This document shows, piece by piece, positions 1-6,114 of a stretch of 6,150 bases of DNA. Numbering within the stretch: position 1 is the stretch's first letter; every line of letters begins with the position of its first letter. This stretch comes from Bacillota bacterium (GTDB lineage Bacteria > Bacillota_I > Bacilli_A > ML615J-28 > CAG-698), in the NCBI GenBank assembly GCA_023422115.1, contig JAEZSA010000077.1, positions 1 through 6,150 on the forward strand. Direction: 5' to 3'. The notes under the pieces were generated by a model. The model did not search any database, was not told the origin of the DNA, and saw nothing but the letters and a program-made list of their open reading frames with translations. The position numbers and the translations under genes are program-made.

Positions 1-72
1 GGATATGCCCCTCTTTTGGATTATTTACAAGCTGTTGATGAGATGTTCTTTGATAAATATCGTACGAAATAA
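1..72 (+). CDS. C-terminal end of an unidentified protein (5' truncated by window edge)
   Basis: Reading from base 1 gives 23 codons ending in TAA at 70-72. The tail reads GYAPLLDYLQ, then AVDEMFFDKYRTK. It looks like an amphipathic helical C-terminus with a charged end, and I cannot assign a family from so little. That it is coding rather than a chance open stretch is supported by the dense ordinary amino-acid composition and by the strong factor-independent terminator that begins 27 nt after the stop. It converges on the minus-strand genes to its right. Confidence 0.6.
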   Translation, partial: GYAPLLDYLQAVDEMFFDKYRTK

Positions 73-98
73 AAATAATCTTCTCCTATAAGCTAAAT

Positions 99-124
99 AA
101 CCTGCTGTTTTCAGCAGGTTTTTT
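99..124 (+). terminator. Rho-independent terminator of the upstream partial gene
   Basis: A perfect 9-bp stem (AACCTGCTG at 99-107 with CAGCAGGTT at 112-120) closes a TTTT loop and runs straight into T's at 119-124. GC-rich core plus U tract is the canonical intrinsic terminator. It lies 27 nt after the TAA of the partial + strand gene. Confidence 0.9.
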
Positions 125-132
125 AAATAAAT

Positions 133-158
133 AAAAAACCTATCGTTATGATAGGTTT
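133..158 (-). terminator. Rho-independent terminator of the DUF402 gene (minus strand)
   Basis: AAACCTATC (136-144) pairs perfectly with GATAGGTTT (150-158) around a GTTAT loop. Read on the minus strand, the stem is followed by a U tract made by the A run at 133-138. The stem overlaps the stop codon of the DUF402 gene (157-159). It may also act weakly on + transcripts. Confidence 0.85.
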
Positions 159-690
159 ATTCTTCGTTTAGTAAAGATTGATTGATGAATTTTTGATACC
201 AATCAACAACACATTGTGGATTGAAAGGATTTTCTTTGTTTTTAATCATGTTTATTAAGATATTTGTATTATTCTTTATAATATCGATGATTTCTTGAGA
301 ATAATGAAGATCTTTGATATTAAAGTCATATTCATCTTTATCTAGCACTAAAATTTCACCATCAGGGAAAACTTTAACATCTAGATCATAATCAATGTAT
401 TTTAATCCTTCGCTATCGATGATATAAGGTGAACTGAGATTACAGTAGTAATAAATATCAGCTCCTCTAATCATACAAATCACATTAAACCAGTACTTTC
501 GAAAGAAATAACAGATGGCTGGTTCTCTTGTTTTCCATTTACGACCATCTCCATCGATAACATCTACTTTATTATTAATAATAACTGTAATTTCTTCATC
601 TTCATGTATCATCACGACGTTTTTCCAAACGCGGTGTAATTCTCCATCATGTTTAAAACTAATAATATCCAAATTTTTCATTGCTAGCAC
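157..690 (-). CDS. DUF402 (UPF0374, Ntdp-like) nucleoside tri-/diphosphatase
   Basis: A 177-aa protein matching the DUF402 family of Firmicutes (B. subtilis YgaC, S. aureus Ntdp), cytosolic Mg2+-dependent phosphatases that hydrolyse nucleoside tri- and diphosphates. Visible family signatures, numbered from the GTG, are KHDG..HRVW (13-22), WKTREPAICYF (52-62), the WFNVICMIRG stretch (67-76), YYYCNLSSPY (80-89), and an acidic cluster KYIDYDLDVKVFPDG (97-111) followed by LDKDEY (116-121). The acidic cluster should supply the metal ligands. Length is normal for the family. The start is uncertain: GTG at 688-690 has AGGA 5 nt upstream and gives an N-terminus closer in length to homologues, while ATG at 678-680 (MKNLDII) has the same AGGA about 15 nt away. 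It has its own promoter and a terminator overlapping its stop. Function is from homology; its physiological substrate here is inferred. Confidence 0.88.
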   Translation of the reverse strand: MLAMKNLDIISFKHDGELHRVWKNVVMIHEDEEITVIINNKVDVIDGDGRKWKTREPAICYFFRKYWFNVICMIRGADIYYYCNLSSPYIIDSEGLKYIDYDLDVKVFPDGEILVLDKDEYDFNIKDLHYSQEIIDIIKNNTNILINMIKNKENPFNPQCVVDWYQKFINQSLLNEE

Positions 691-699
691 TTCTTTCCT
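691..699 (-). promoter_or_regulatory. Ribosome binding site deciding the DUF402 start
   Basis: On the minus strand this reads AGGAAAGAA immediately before GTG at 690. The AGGA core is 5 nt from GTG and about 15 nt from the in-frame ATG at 680, which favours GTG. The site lies almost at the predicted transcript start, so the 5' leader would be under about 12 nt. Confidence 0.5.
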
Positions 700-705
700 A
701 AATAT

Positions 706-734
706 AGTATAGCAAAAAAAAATTTCTTTGTAAA
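706..734 (-). promoter_or_regulatory. Sigma-A-type promoter for the DUF402 gene
   Basis: Read on the minus strand, -35 TTTACA (729-734) and -10 TATACT (706-711) are separated by exactly 17 nt (712-728). The spacer contains a T9 run. Each hexamer differs from consensus at one position. It lies between the trxA stop and the DUF402 start, so DUF402 can be transcribed independently of mutS2-trxA. Predicted initiation is near 699. Confidence 0.75.
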
Positions 735-753
735 CTTTATTTTAATATTCAGT

Positions 754-1062
754 TTAGATTGTTTTTTCCAAAATCCAAGATTTTAATGCTGTTTTTGTTA
801 CAAAACCAATTTTTCTTTCTACTTCTATTCCGTTTTTTAGGATAATGATTGTTGGAATACTCATAACATTCAATTCAGCTGCAAGCTTTTCATTTTCATC
901 AACATTAATTTTAACGAAGGTAACATCTGGGATTTCTTCTGATACTTCTTTGAAAAAGGGGGCAATCATTTTACATGGACCACACCAATCAGCATAGAAA
1001 TCAGCGACAATAAATTCTTTTTTTAATTCTTTGAATTGTTTTTCAGTAATCTTTTCTACCAT
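754..1062 (-). CDS. trxA: Thioredoxin
   Basis: A 102-aa classical thioredoxin, the usual length. It is a cytosolic dithiol reductant recycled by thioredoxin reductase that keeps proteins such as ribonucleotide reductase reduced. The active site is W26-C-G-P-C-K31. The buried aspartate is D21 in VADFYADW, and the cis-proline is P70 in MSIPT, with the GIEVERKIGF strand-turn after it. There is no signal peptide or membrane segment. The ATG at 1060-1062 has AGGAG (1069-1073) 6 nt upstream. Only 12 nt separate it from the mutS2 stop, and that gap includes the ribosome binding site, so it is almost certainly cotranscribed with mutS2. I see no convincing terminator after it; only a weak AT-only 5-bp stem (732-736/751-755) overlaps the next promoter, so some read-through into the DUF402 gene is likely. 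Confidence 0.97.
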   Translation of the reverse strand: MVEKITEKQFKELKKEFIVADFYADWCGPCKMIAPFFKEVSEEIPDVTFVKINVDENEKLAAELNVMSIPTIIILKNGIEVERKIGFVTKTALKSWILEKTI

Positions 1063-1074
1063 AAAATTCTCCTT

Positions 1075-3426
1075 TTATTTTTTTAATGTTACGATAGTGG
1101 CTCCTTGACCACCTTCATTATTCCCACCATAGCGAAAACTTTCAACAAATTTACTTGTTTTTAAGTAATTTTGAACCATTTCGCGAATGACTCCTGTTCC
1201 AAATCCATGAATTATACTGACTTGATTCAAACCAGAATAAATGGCATCATCCATATATTTCTCTAATTTACTATAGGCATCTTCGTATCGTTCACCTCGT
1301 AAATCTAGACTTGCTTTAACTGTTTTCTTAATTCCTATTGTATTACTTGGGGTATGTCTTGGTGTATTGATGATTGGCTGAGATTGAGGGGATGTTTTTG
1401 GCATTCGTAACATCTTTTTATCAACCATAATCGTCGCATTTCCTATTTGAACATCATATTTATTATTTTTATTGATTTTTAAGATTGTTCCATAGCAATG
1501 ATAGCTTTCAACAAAAACCTGAGATCCAACTGTTAATTCTGCTTCAACCTCACGGTATTCTTCTTCCACATGAATACTAGCTTTGATTTCTTTGATTTCA
1601 TGCTTAACATCAGAAATTTCATGAAGTTTAACTTCTCTTAGTTTCATGTTTTCTAATTCTTGTAACAATTTCTCGATTTTTTGTGATGATTTTTCAATCA
1701 TTTTTCTTGCTTCTTGTTCTGCTTGGAGAAGAACTTTGTTTTTTTCTGCGTATGTTTCTTCAATAACTTGATCTGCTTCTTTTAGTTTGGTTACTAAATC
1801 ATCATTTTTCTGGTCAATTATCTTTAATTTTCTATCTAGTTCATGAGATTGTTGGATTAGTTTTTCTAAAACAACATTGTTTTTGTCCGTATTTTTATAG
1901 GCATACGTTTCAGCTTGCTTGATAATTTCTTGATGCAAACCGAGAATTTGAGAGATTTTTAGTGCATTACTTTGCCCAGGAACCCCGATTAATAATTTAT
2001 AGGTAGGTCGTAAGGTCTCAACATTAAATTCAACACTTGCATTAATAATGTTTTTTGAATTATAGGCGTGAATTTTTAACTCTGAATAATGAGACGTAGC
2101 AATGATTAGACATTTTTTAGTAATTAAATAATCGATAATTGCAATAGCAAGGGAAGACCCTTCTGCTGGATCTGTTCCGGATCCTAATTCATCTAACAAT
2201 ACCAAAGATTTAGGAGTTACTTGATCAATGATATTGATTACATTCTTTAAGTGAGATGAAAATGTGGAAAGGTTTTGGTCGATACTTTGTTCATCACCAA
2301 TATCAGCATATACATTATCAAAAATCATGATATCACTTGATTCATTACAAGGAATTAGCATTCCTGCTTTTACCATTAAGGATAGTAACCCTATTGTTTT
2401 CAATAATACAGTTTTTCCTCCTGTATTTGGCCCTGTAATCAAGATACTTTGATAATTCTTACCAATACTTATATTGTTTCTTACAATATGTTCAACCTTT
2501 AATAATGGATGGTAACAATTGATTAAGTCGACATAACCTTGATCATTGACTTGAGGTTTGTTTGCATTAATACGTACAGCATAACACGCTTTACTAAAAA
2601 CTAAATCCAGATGTTTGATGATTTGGTAGTTGATTTGTAAGGGATCATGAAAAACATCAATTTGACTACTAACTTCTTTCAAAATACGATGAATTTCTTG
2701 TTTCTCTTCTTCAAACAATTGATTTAAATGATTATTCAGTGTGCAAATAATTTGTGGTTCGATATAAAAAGTTTCCCCTGATGCGGATTGATCATGAGTA
2801 ATTCCTTTGATAGTATTCTTAAAATCATTCTTCACAGGAATTACATATCGATCATTGCGAATAGAAACAACAGATTGGGATAATTTACTACTATTTTTAG
2901 AAATAATTTCTTGTAGTTTGGTTTGAATGCTTTTTTCAGTATCCTTGATATGACGACGAATTTCTTTTAGATTAGCACTAGCTTCATCTTTTATTTCTCC
3001 ATAAGGAGTAATGATTTCTTTAATCCGTAAATTAAGTTCTTTGGGATAAAATAGATTCTCGGTATTTTTTTTAAAAAAGGGACAAGCAATTTCGTCGTTA
3101 TCTAAATCATTTACGTAAAGAACTATATTTTTAATCGTATCTAAAAATTTACTGACCTCTATTAACTCTTCAACAACTACGATTCCTCCTTTATGAAGTT
3201 TACTCAAATAATAATCAATAGGACTATTAAAATAAAGAGGAAATCTTTGTGCTCGTAAAATTAATCGCGTCGCTTCATCCGTTTCATCTAGAGCATAGCG
3301 AATTTCATCAAGATCATTCATAAGAATGATCTTATTTAGTTCTTCTTTATTCGCATCGAGAATAACTTCTTCTTTGACGAGATCGAGTATTTTATTTAAT
3401 TCTAATATTAAGTGACATTTATTCAT
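1075..3426 (-). CDS. mutS2: MutS2 ATPase/endonuclease with Smr domain
   Basis: A 783-aa protein with the full MutS2 layout. MutS2 binds branched DNA and suppresses homologous recombination in some species; in B. subtilis it also acts on collided ribosomes. It is not the mismatch-repair MutS, as it lacks the N-terminal mismatch-recognition domain. Domains: core/lever helices about 1-300; ABC ATPase with Walker A GPNTGGKT (332-339), signature loop STFSSHLKN (387-395), Walker B LVLLDELGSGTDP (408-420, D412/E413) and switch histidine H446 in ATSHYSELK; a charged coiled coil about 510-625; a small KOW-like beta domain about 630-672; a Pro/Thr/Ser-rich linker 676-698; and a C-terminal Smr nuclease domain 703-783 with LDLRGE (707-712) and HGFGTGVIRE (740-749). 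The ATG at 3424-3426 is chosen because the N-terminus LILELNKILDLV matches the family start; only a weak AGAAAG lies about 12 nt upstream. The protein contains no tryptophan. It heads an operon with trxA and is divergent to rnhC. Confidence 0.96.
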   Translation of the reverse strand: MNKCHLILELNKILDLVKEEVILDANKEELNKIILMNDLDEIRYALDETDEATRLILRAQRFPLYFNSPIDYYLSKLHKGGIVVVEELIEVSKFLDTIKNIVLYVNDLDNDEIACPFFKKNTENLFYPKELNLRIKEIITPYGEIKDEASANLKEIRRHIKDTEKSIQTKLQEIISKNSSKLSQSVVSIRNDRYVIPVKNDFKNTIKGITHDQSASGETFYIEPQIICTLNNHLNQLFEEEKQEIHRILKEVSSQIDVFHDPLQINYQIIKHLDLVFSKACYAVRINANKPQVNDQGYVDLINCYHPLLKVEHIVRNNISIGKNYQSILITGPNTGGKTVLLKTIGLLSLMVKAGMLIPCNESSDIMIFDNVYADIGDEQSIDQNLSTFSSHLKNVINIIDQVTPKSLVLLDELGSGTDPAEGSSLAIAIIDYLITKKCLIIATSHYSELKIHAYNSKNIINASVEFNVETLRPTYKLLIGVPGQSNALKISQILGLHQEIIKQAETYAYKNTDKNNVVLEKLIQQSHELDRKLKIIDQKNDDLVTKLKEADQVIEETYAEKNKVLLQAEQEARKMIEKSSQKIEKLLQELENMKLREVKLHEISDVKHEIKEIKASIHVEEEYREVEAELTVGSQVFVESYHCYGTILKINKNNKYDVQIGNATIMVDKKMLRMPKTSPQSQPIINTPRHTPSNTIGIKKTVKASLDLRGERYEDAYSKLEKYMDDAIYSGLNQVSIIHGFGTGVIREMVQNYLKTSKFVESFRYGGNNEGGQGATIVTLKK

Positions 3427-3459
3427 AGTAATATTGTTCTTTCTAAAAAATTAATTTTG

Positions 3460-3468
3460 TGGTATAAT
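3460..3468 (+). promoter_or_regulatory. Extended -10 promoter of rnhC
   Basis: TGGTATAAT combines a perfect TATAAT (3463-3468) with the upstream TGn extension at 3460-3462. The best -35 at 17 nt spacing is poor (TTTCTA, 3440-3445), as expected when an extended -10 carries recognition. Predicted start near 3475 leaves a leader of about 15 nt carrying the ribosome binding site. Confidence 0.75.
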
Positions 3469-3476
3469 ATAGATAT

Positions 3477-3485
3477 AGGAGGTGA
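3477..3485 (+). promoter_or_regulatory. Strong ribosome binding site fixing the rnhC start
   Basis: AGGAGGTGA is a near-perfect complement of the 16S rRNA 3' end and sits 4 nt (7 nt from the AGGAGG core) before ATG 3490. The same frame is open back to 3412, but an earlier start would place the promoter and this site inside the gene. Confidence 0.9.
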
Positions 3486-3489
3486 ATCC

Positions 3490-4380
3490 ATGAGCAAATC
3501 TATCAATCTTACAAATGAACAAGCCCATTTGATTATCGATCGCTATCGTGAATTTTCCATTCCTCATACTAATAATTATACACTTTTTCGAGCAAAACAC
3601 AAGACATCAACCTTAACAATTTTTAAAACTCTAACATTGCTAATCCAAGGCAGTCATGCCAATGATTTATATCTTGAAATCTGTTCATTAATCGAAATTA
3701 CTCCTGTAATCGATGATATAAAGAATTCATCCTTATCAATAGAACTTTCTTTAATAGGAACCGATGAAGTAGGGACTGGTGATTTTTTTGGAGGAATCGT
3801 TGTCGCTGGTGCCTTTGTTAGAAAAGATCAAATTAAAATTTTAAAGCGTTTGGGAGTAAAAGACTCAAAGTTACTAAACGACACAAAAATCCTTGAATTG
3901 GGAGAAACTTTAATTAAAGAGGTAATCTTCAGTGTTCACGTATTGGATGATATTAAATACAATTATATTAATCGAGTACAAAATTGTAACATGAATAAGA
4001 TTAAAGCGCTTCTTCATAATAGTGTTATTCGTCATTTGCTGGTAAAAGTAGAAAATTATGATGGAATTGTTATTGATGCCTTCACAACAAAAGAGAAATA
4101 TTTTGATTATCTAAGTGGTGAAAAAGATGTTGTGAAGGAAGTAAAACTAGAAGAAAAAGCAGAAAGCAAATATGTAAGTGTGGCTGTTGCAAGTATCATT
4201 GCTCGCTACTTCTTTTTAGAGCATTTTAATAAACTATCTGAGGAAGTTGGTTTTGAGTTACCAAAAGGTGCAGGTTCTAAGATCGATTTAGCAATTCAGA
4301 AGATTCTAAAAACAAGAAATTTGAAATTTTTTGAAACTATCGCTAAAACGAATTTTAAAAATCTCGATAAATATAAATAA
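3490..4380 (+). CDS. rnhC: Ribonuclease HIII
   Basis: A 296-aa RNase HIII, close to the usual length of about 300. It is a metal-dependent cytosolic endonuclease that cuts the RNA strand of RNA/DNA hybrids such as R-loops and Okazaki primers. The N-terminal about 80 residues form the TBP-like substrate-binding domain (DUF3378) that separates HIII from HII. The catalytic domain starts with GTDEVGTGDFFGG (90-102), the DExGxGD motif with D92 and E93. The third acidic residue is D196 in VIDAF, and E225 in KAESKY, just before VAVASIIARY (231-240), is the likely fourth; I infer that assignment from alignment to family memory. The C-terminal motif LPKGAGSK (257-264) is also typical. The start follows the promoter and ribosome binding site at 3460-3485. 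The frame is open upstream to 3412, but I reject that extension. It is divergent to mutS2, recalling the B. subtilis rnhC/zapA-yshB-polX-mutS2 arrangement. An IS lies 12 bp after its stop. Confidence 0.95.
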   Translation: MSKSINLTNEQAHLIIDRYREFSIPHTNNYTLFRAKHKTSTLTIFKTLTLLIQGSHANDLYLEICSLIEITPVIDDIKNSSLSIELSLIGTDEVGTGDFFGGIVVAGAFVRKDQIKILKRLGVKDSKLLNDTKILELGETLIKEVIFSVHVLDDIKYNYINRVQNCNMNKIKALLHNSVIRHLLVKVENYDGIVIDAFTTKEKYFDYLSGEKDVVKEVKLEEKAESKYVSVAVASIIARYFFLEHFNKLSEEVGFELPKGAGSKIDLAIQKILKTRNLKFFETIAKTNFKNLDKYK

Positions 4381-4392
4381 AAACCCTGAATC

Positions 4393-4417
4393 TGATATGA
4401 TATCTCTAAAGTAGACA
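4393..4417 (+). repeat. Left terminal inverted repeat (IRL)
   Basis: The 25-nt end starts TGATATGATATC and finishes AAGTAGACA. It matches the reverse complement of the right end at 21 of 25 positions (mismatches at 4, 5, 14 and 16). With one gapped base the similarity continues through an AT-rich AATAAAAATAAA stretch to 4432. It contains TATGAT at 4396-4401, a potential -10 after circularisation. Confidence 0.88.
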
Positions 4418-4450
4418 AAGAATAAAAATAAAGATAATACCAAAGGGTTT

Positions 4451-4469
4451 AAGGGGAATGTGTCCCCTT
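4451..4469 (+). other. Hairpin upstream of the IS promoter
   Basis: AAGGGGA (4451-4457) pairs perfectly with TCCCCTT (4463-4469) around a 5-nt ATGTG loop, with a possible extra T-G pair. No U tract follows on either strand, so it is not a standard terminator. Its right arm overlaps the -35 of the IS promoter. Only transcripts entering from rnhC would contain it; transcripts from the resident promoter would not. Confidence 0.55.
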
Positions 4470-4496
4470 GACTCATCTGGTAGAAATCGATATTTT
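4468..4496 (+). promoter_or_regulatory. Resident promoter of the IS transposase genes
   Basis: TTGACT (4468-4473) and TATTTT (4491-4496) are separated by exactly 17 nt. The -35 matches consensus at 5 of 6 and the -10 at 4 of 6. Predicted initiation near 4503 leaves about 30 nt of leader with AAGGAGG at 4513-4519. No better candidate lies between IRL and orfA. Confidence 0.65.
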
Positions 4497-4532
4497 TAGC
4501 TCTAAATACTTTAAGGAGGTATCATTTTTTTT

Positions 4533-5252
4533 ATGGGAAGAAAACGAAAATTTACGAAAGAAATTCTATTACAAATGATAAGTGATTATAAATCAGGAAG
4601 AAAAAGTATTCTTGAAATATCAAATGACTTATTTTGTGATAGAACAACGGTAGAGTATTGGATTAAAAGAGTTGAATTTCAAGGAGAATCTTCATTGCTT
4701 GAAAGTAATCGAAACAAAGCATACTCCAAAGAATTTAAAATGCAAGTTATCAATGATTATTTAAATGGCAAAGGTTCTTTCAGTGATTTGATTAATAAAT
4801 ACAAAATATCCTCAGAGTCAATTGTAAGAAGTTGGCTTTTCAATTATAATAATGGTATAGAGATACAAGATTATAATCCGAAACATGAGGTATATACCAT
4901 GAAAGCACGTAAAACCACTTTAGAGGAAAGAATTGAAATCGTTGAGCGTTGTATTGCAAACAAACAAAACTATAAGATGACATCTGAAAAATATAGCATC
5001 CCTTATAGTTTGGTTTATCAGTGGGTTCAGCGATACCTAAAAGAAGGAACCACAGGACTAGGTTATTCTAAAAAGGGCCCTCATAAAAAAATAGTCCTTC
5101 CAACATCAGATCAAGAACGATTACAAATGGAAAATGATCGTTTAAAACGAGAGTTGGAAAGAAAAAAATTAGAGATAGAAATTCTAAAAAAAAAGCAATA
5201 TTTCGCCGAACAACTCTACTCTCTAAAGTCAAACAAGAAGAATCGTACCTAA
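4533..5252 (+). CDS. IS3-family transposase OrfA with three HTH units (InsJ-like)
   Basis: A 239-aa DNA-binding subunit of the IS. It has three tandem helix-turn-helix units at about 8-50, 65-108 and 128-172, each ending in a W-containing recognition-helix pattern (VEYWIKR, VRSWLFN, VYQWVQR). A heptad-rich, highly charged leucine-zipper segment follows at about 193-226, which in this family mediates OrfA/OrfAB multimerisation. In IS3-family elements OrfA binds the terminal repeats and modulates transposition. IS150 InsJ has two HTH units in about 173 aa, so this protein appears to have gained one. ATG 4533 is preceded by AAGGAGG (4513-4519) but with a long 13-nt gap containing a T8 run (4525-4532); no better start exists. 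The frame ends at TAA 5250-5252. Part of the translation is expected to shift to the -1 frame at 5189-5195 to make OrfAB. Confidence 0.9.
   Translation: MGRKRKFTKEILLQMISDYKSGRKSILEISNDLFCDRTTVEYWIKRVEFQGESSLLESNRNKAYSKEFKMQVINDYLNGKGSFSDLINKYKISSESIVRSWLFNYNNGIEIQDYNPKHEVYTMKARKTTLEERIEIVERCIANKQNYKMTSEKYSIPYSLVYQWVQRYLKEGTTGLGYSKKGPHKKIVLPTSDQERLQMENDRLKRELERKKLEIEILKKKQYFAEQLYSLKSNKKNRT
5186..5195 (+). promoter_or_regulatory. -1 frameshift site (A9G) joining orfA to orfB
   Basis: Nine A's (5186-5194) and a G sit in orfA frame as CTA AAA AAA AAG, providing the heptamer A AAA AAG at 5189-5195. Slipping back one base continues as GCA ATA TTT in the orfB frame, which stays open to 6104. Such sites drive programmed ribosomal -1 frameshifting in IS3-family elements, and an A9 run could also permit RNA-polymerase slippage. 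I see no clear downstream pseudoknot; only a weak purine AGAGA (5171-5175) lies upstream. Confidence 0.85.
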
Positions 5253-6106
5253 CGGTTGATTTTTATCATGAAAAAGGTCATAAAATCGACTATATTTGTA
5301 CCATATTGGGATTAAATAGAAGTTCTTATTATAAATGGAAAAAGCGAGTGCAACCGAAAAAAGAAGTTCAAGATCAAGAACTATGTTCATTAATCATCGA
5401 ATATGATGCATCCTATCGCCATATCCTTGGTTATCGAAGAATGAGGTTGTTTATCAATCGTTTTAATCATACAACCTATTCCGTTAAGTATATTCATCGC
5501 TTAATGAGACACTTAAACATTAAGTCAGTAATTCGGAGAAAACGATATAATTATATCAAAACAAAACCAGAACAGATAGGAACGAATCTATTAAATAGAG
5601 ATTTTACTGCTAATCATAAAAACGAGAAATGGTTAACAGATGTGACAGAATTCAAAGCAATAGGTTGCAAACAAAAATTATATTTAAGTGCCATTATTGA
5701 CTTATACGATACAAGTGTTATCGCTTATAAAATGGGAGTATATAATAACAATCAATTAGCACATGATACTTTTAATGAAGCAATTAAAAAGTATCCAGAT
5801 GCAAAACCAATATTTCATAGTGATCGTGGATTCCAATATACATCTAAAATATTCAAGGCAAGATTAGATGAACAAGGAATGATTCAGAGCATGTCTCGAG
5901 TAGGCAAATGTATAGATAATGGTCCTATGGAAGCTTTTTGGGGGACATTAAAAACAGAAGAATATTATTTAAACAAATATTATTCATTAGAATCACTTAA
6001 AGAAGCAATCGATAAATATATCGAATTTTATAATACAAAAAGAATACAAGCAAAATTAAAGAGCTTAACTCCATTAGAATATAGGAGTCAAGCTCTTATC
6101 GCTTAA
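5195..6106 (+). CDS. IS3-family transposase OrfB, DDE catalytic domain, read as OrfAB by -1 frameshift
   Basis: This frame is -1 relative to orfA. Entered at 5195 after the slip it encodes 303 residues, giving a 524-aa OrfAB (221 from orfA). The nearest independent start is TTG 5306, with no good ribosome binding site and no earlier in-frame ATG, so fusion synthesis is the likely route. The N-terminal part (to GLNRSSYYKWKKR) and the HTH_21-like region (YRRMRLFINR to IHRLMRHLNIKS) precede an rve integrase core. Numbered from TTG 5306, the triad is D112 (WLTDVTEF), D173 (HSDRGFQYTS) and E209 (NGPMEAFWGTLKTE), with the D(35)E spacing of the IS3 family. It ends with the typical YNTKRIQAKLKSLTPLEYRSQ tail. 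It catalyses IS strand cleavage and transfer through a circular intermediate. No damage is visible, so it is probably functional. Confidence 0.9.
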   Translation, partial: AIFRRTTLLSKVKQEESYLTVDFYHEKGHKIDYICTILGLNRSSYYKWKKRVQPKKEVQDQELCSLIIEYDASYRHILGYRRMRLFINRFNHTTYSVKYIHRLMRHLNIKSVIRRKRYNYIKTKPEQIGTNLLNRDFTANHKNEKWLTDVTEFKAIGCKQKLYLSAIIDLYDTSVIAYKMGVYNNNQLAHDTFNEAIKKYPDAKPIFHSDRGFQYTSKIFKARLDEQGMIQSMSRVGKCIDNGPMEAFWGTLKTEEYYLNKYYSLESLKEAIDKYIEFYNTKRIQAKLKSLTPLEYRSQALIA

Positions 6107-6114
6107 TTTTTTTT
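6059..6114 (+). terminator. Hairpin at the 3' end of orfB plus T-rich tail, possible IS terminator
   Basis: AAGAGCTTAACTCC (6059-6072) pairs with GGAGTCAAGCTCTT (6084-6097), 13 of 14 positions with one A-C mismatch, around an 11-nt loop. It lies in the last codons of orfB. On the + strand T8 follows at 6107-6114, but 9 nt away, so it is not canonical. On the minus strand the stem leads directly into a T-rich TTAATTTT, so it may also block antisense transcription entering the IS. The stem is plain in sequence; terminator function is inferred. Confidence 0.45.

Noticed and set aside
515..712. 65-codon + strand open frame
   Set aside because: Lies antisense to the DUF402 gene and its promoter, has low-complexity Ser/Thr/Ile composition, and has no ribosome binding site or family match.
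732..755. Possible trxA terminator (AAACT...AGTTT)
   Set aside because: The stem is only 5 bp, AT-rich with a 14-nt loop, and overlaps the -35 of the DUF402 promoter; the T9 run downstream is better read as the promoter spacer.
2264..2452. 62-codon + strand open frame
   Set aside because: Antisense to the conserved MutS2 ATPase region; explained as a shadow of that gene.
3412..3489. N-terminal extension of RNase HIII back to 3412
   Set aside because: It would contain the extended -10 promoter and the AGGAGGTGA site, overlap the mutS2 start, and add residues not resembling the family N-terminus. ATG 3490 is far better supported.
157..4380. Mycoplasma-type genetic code (TGA as Trp)
   Set aside because: All genes run to full family length without in-frame TGA, the tryptophans checked are TGG, and every stop is TAA.
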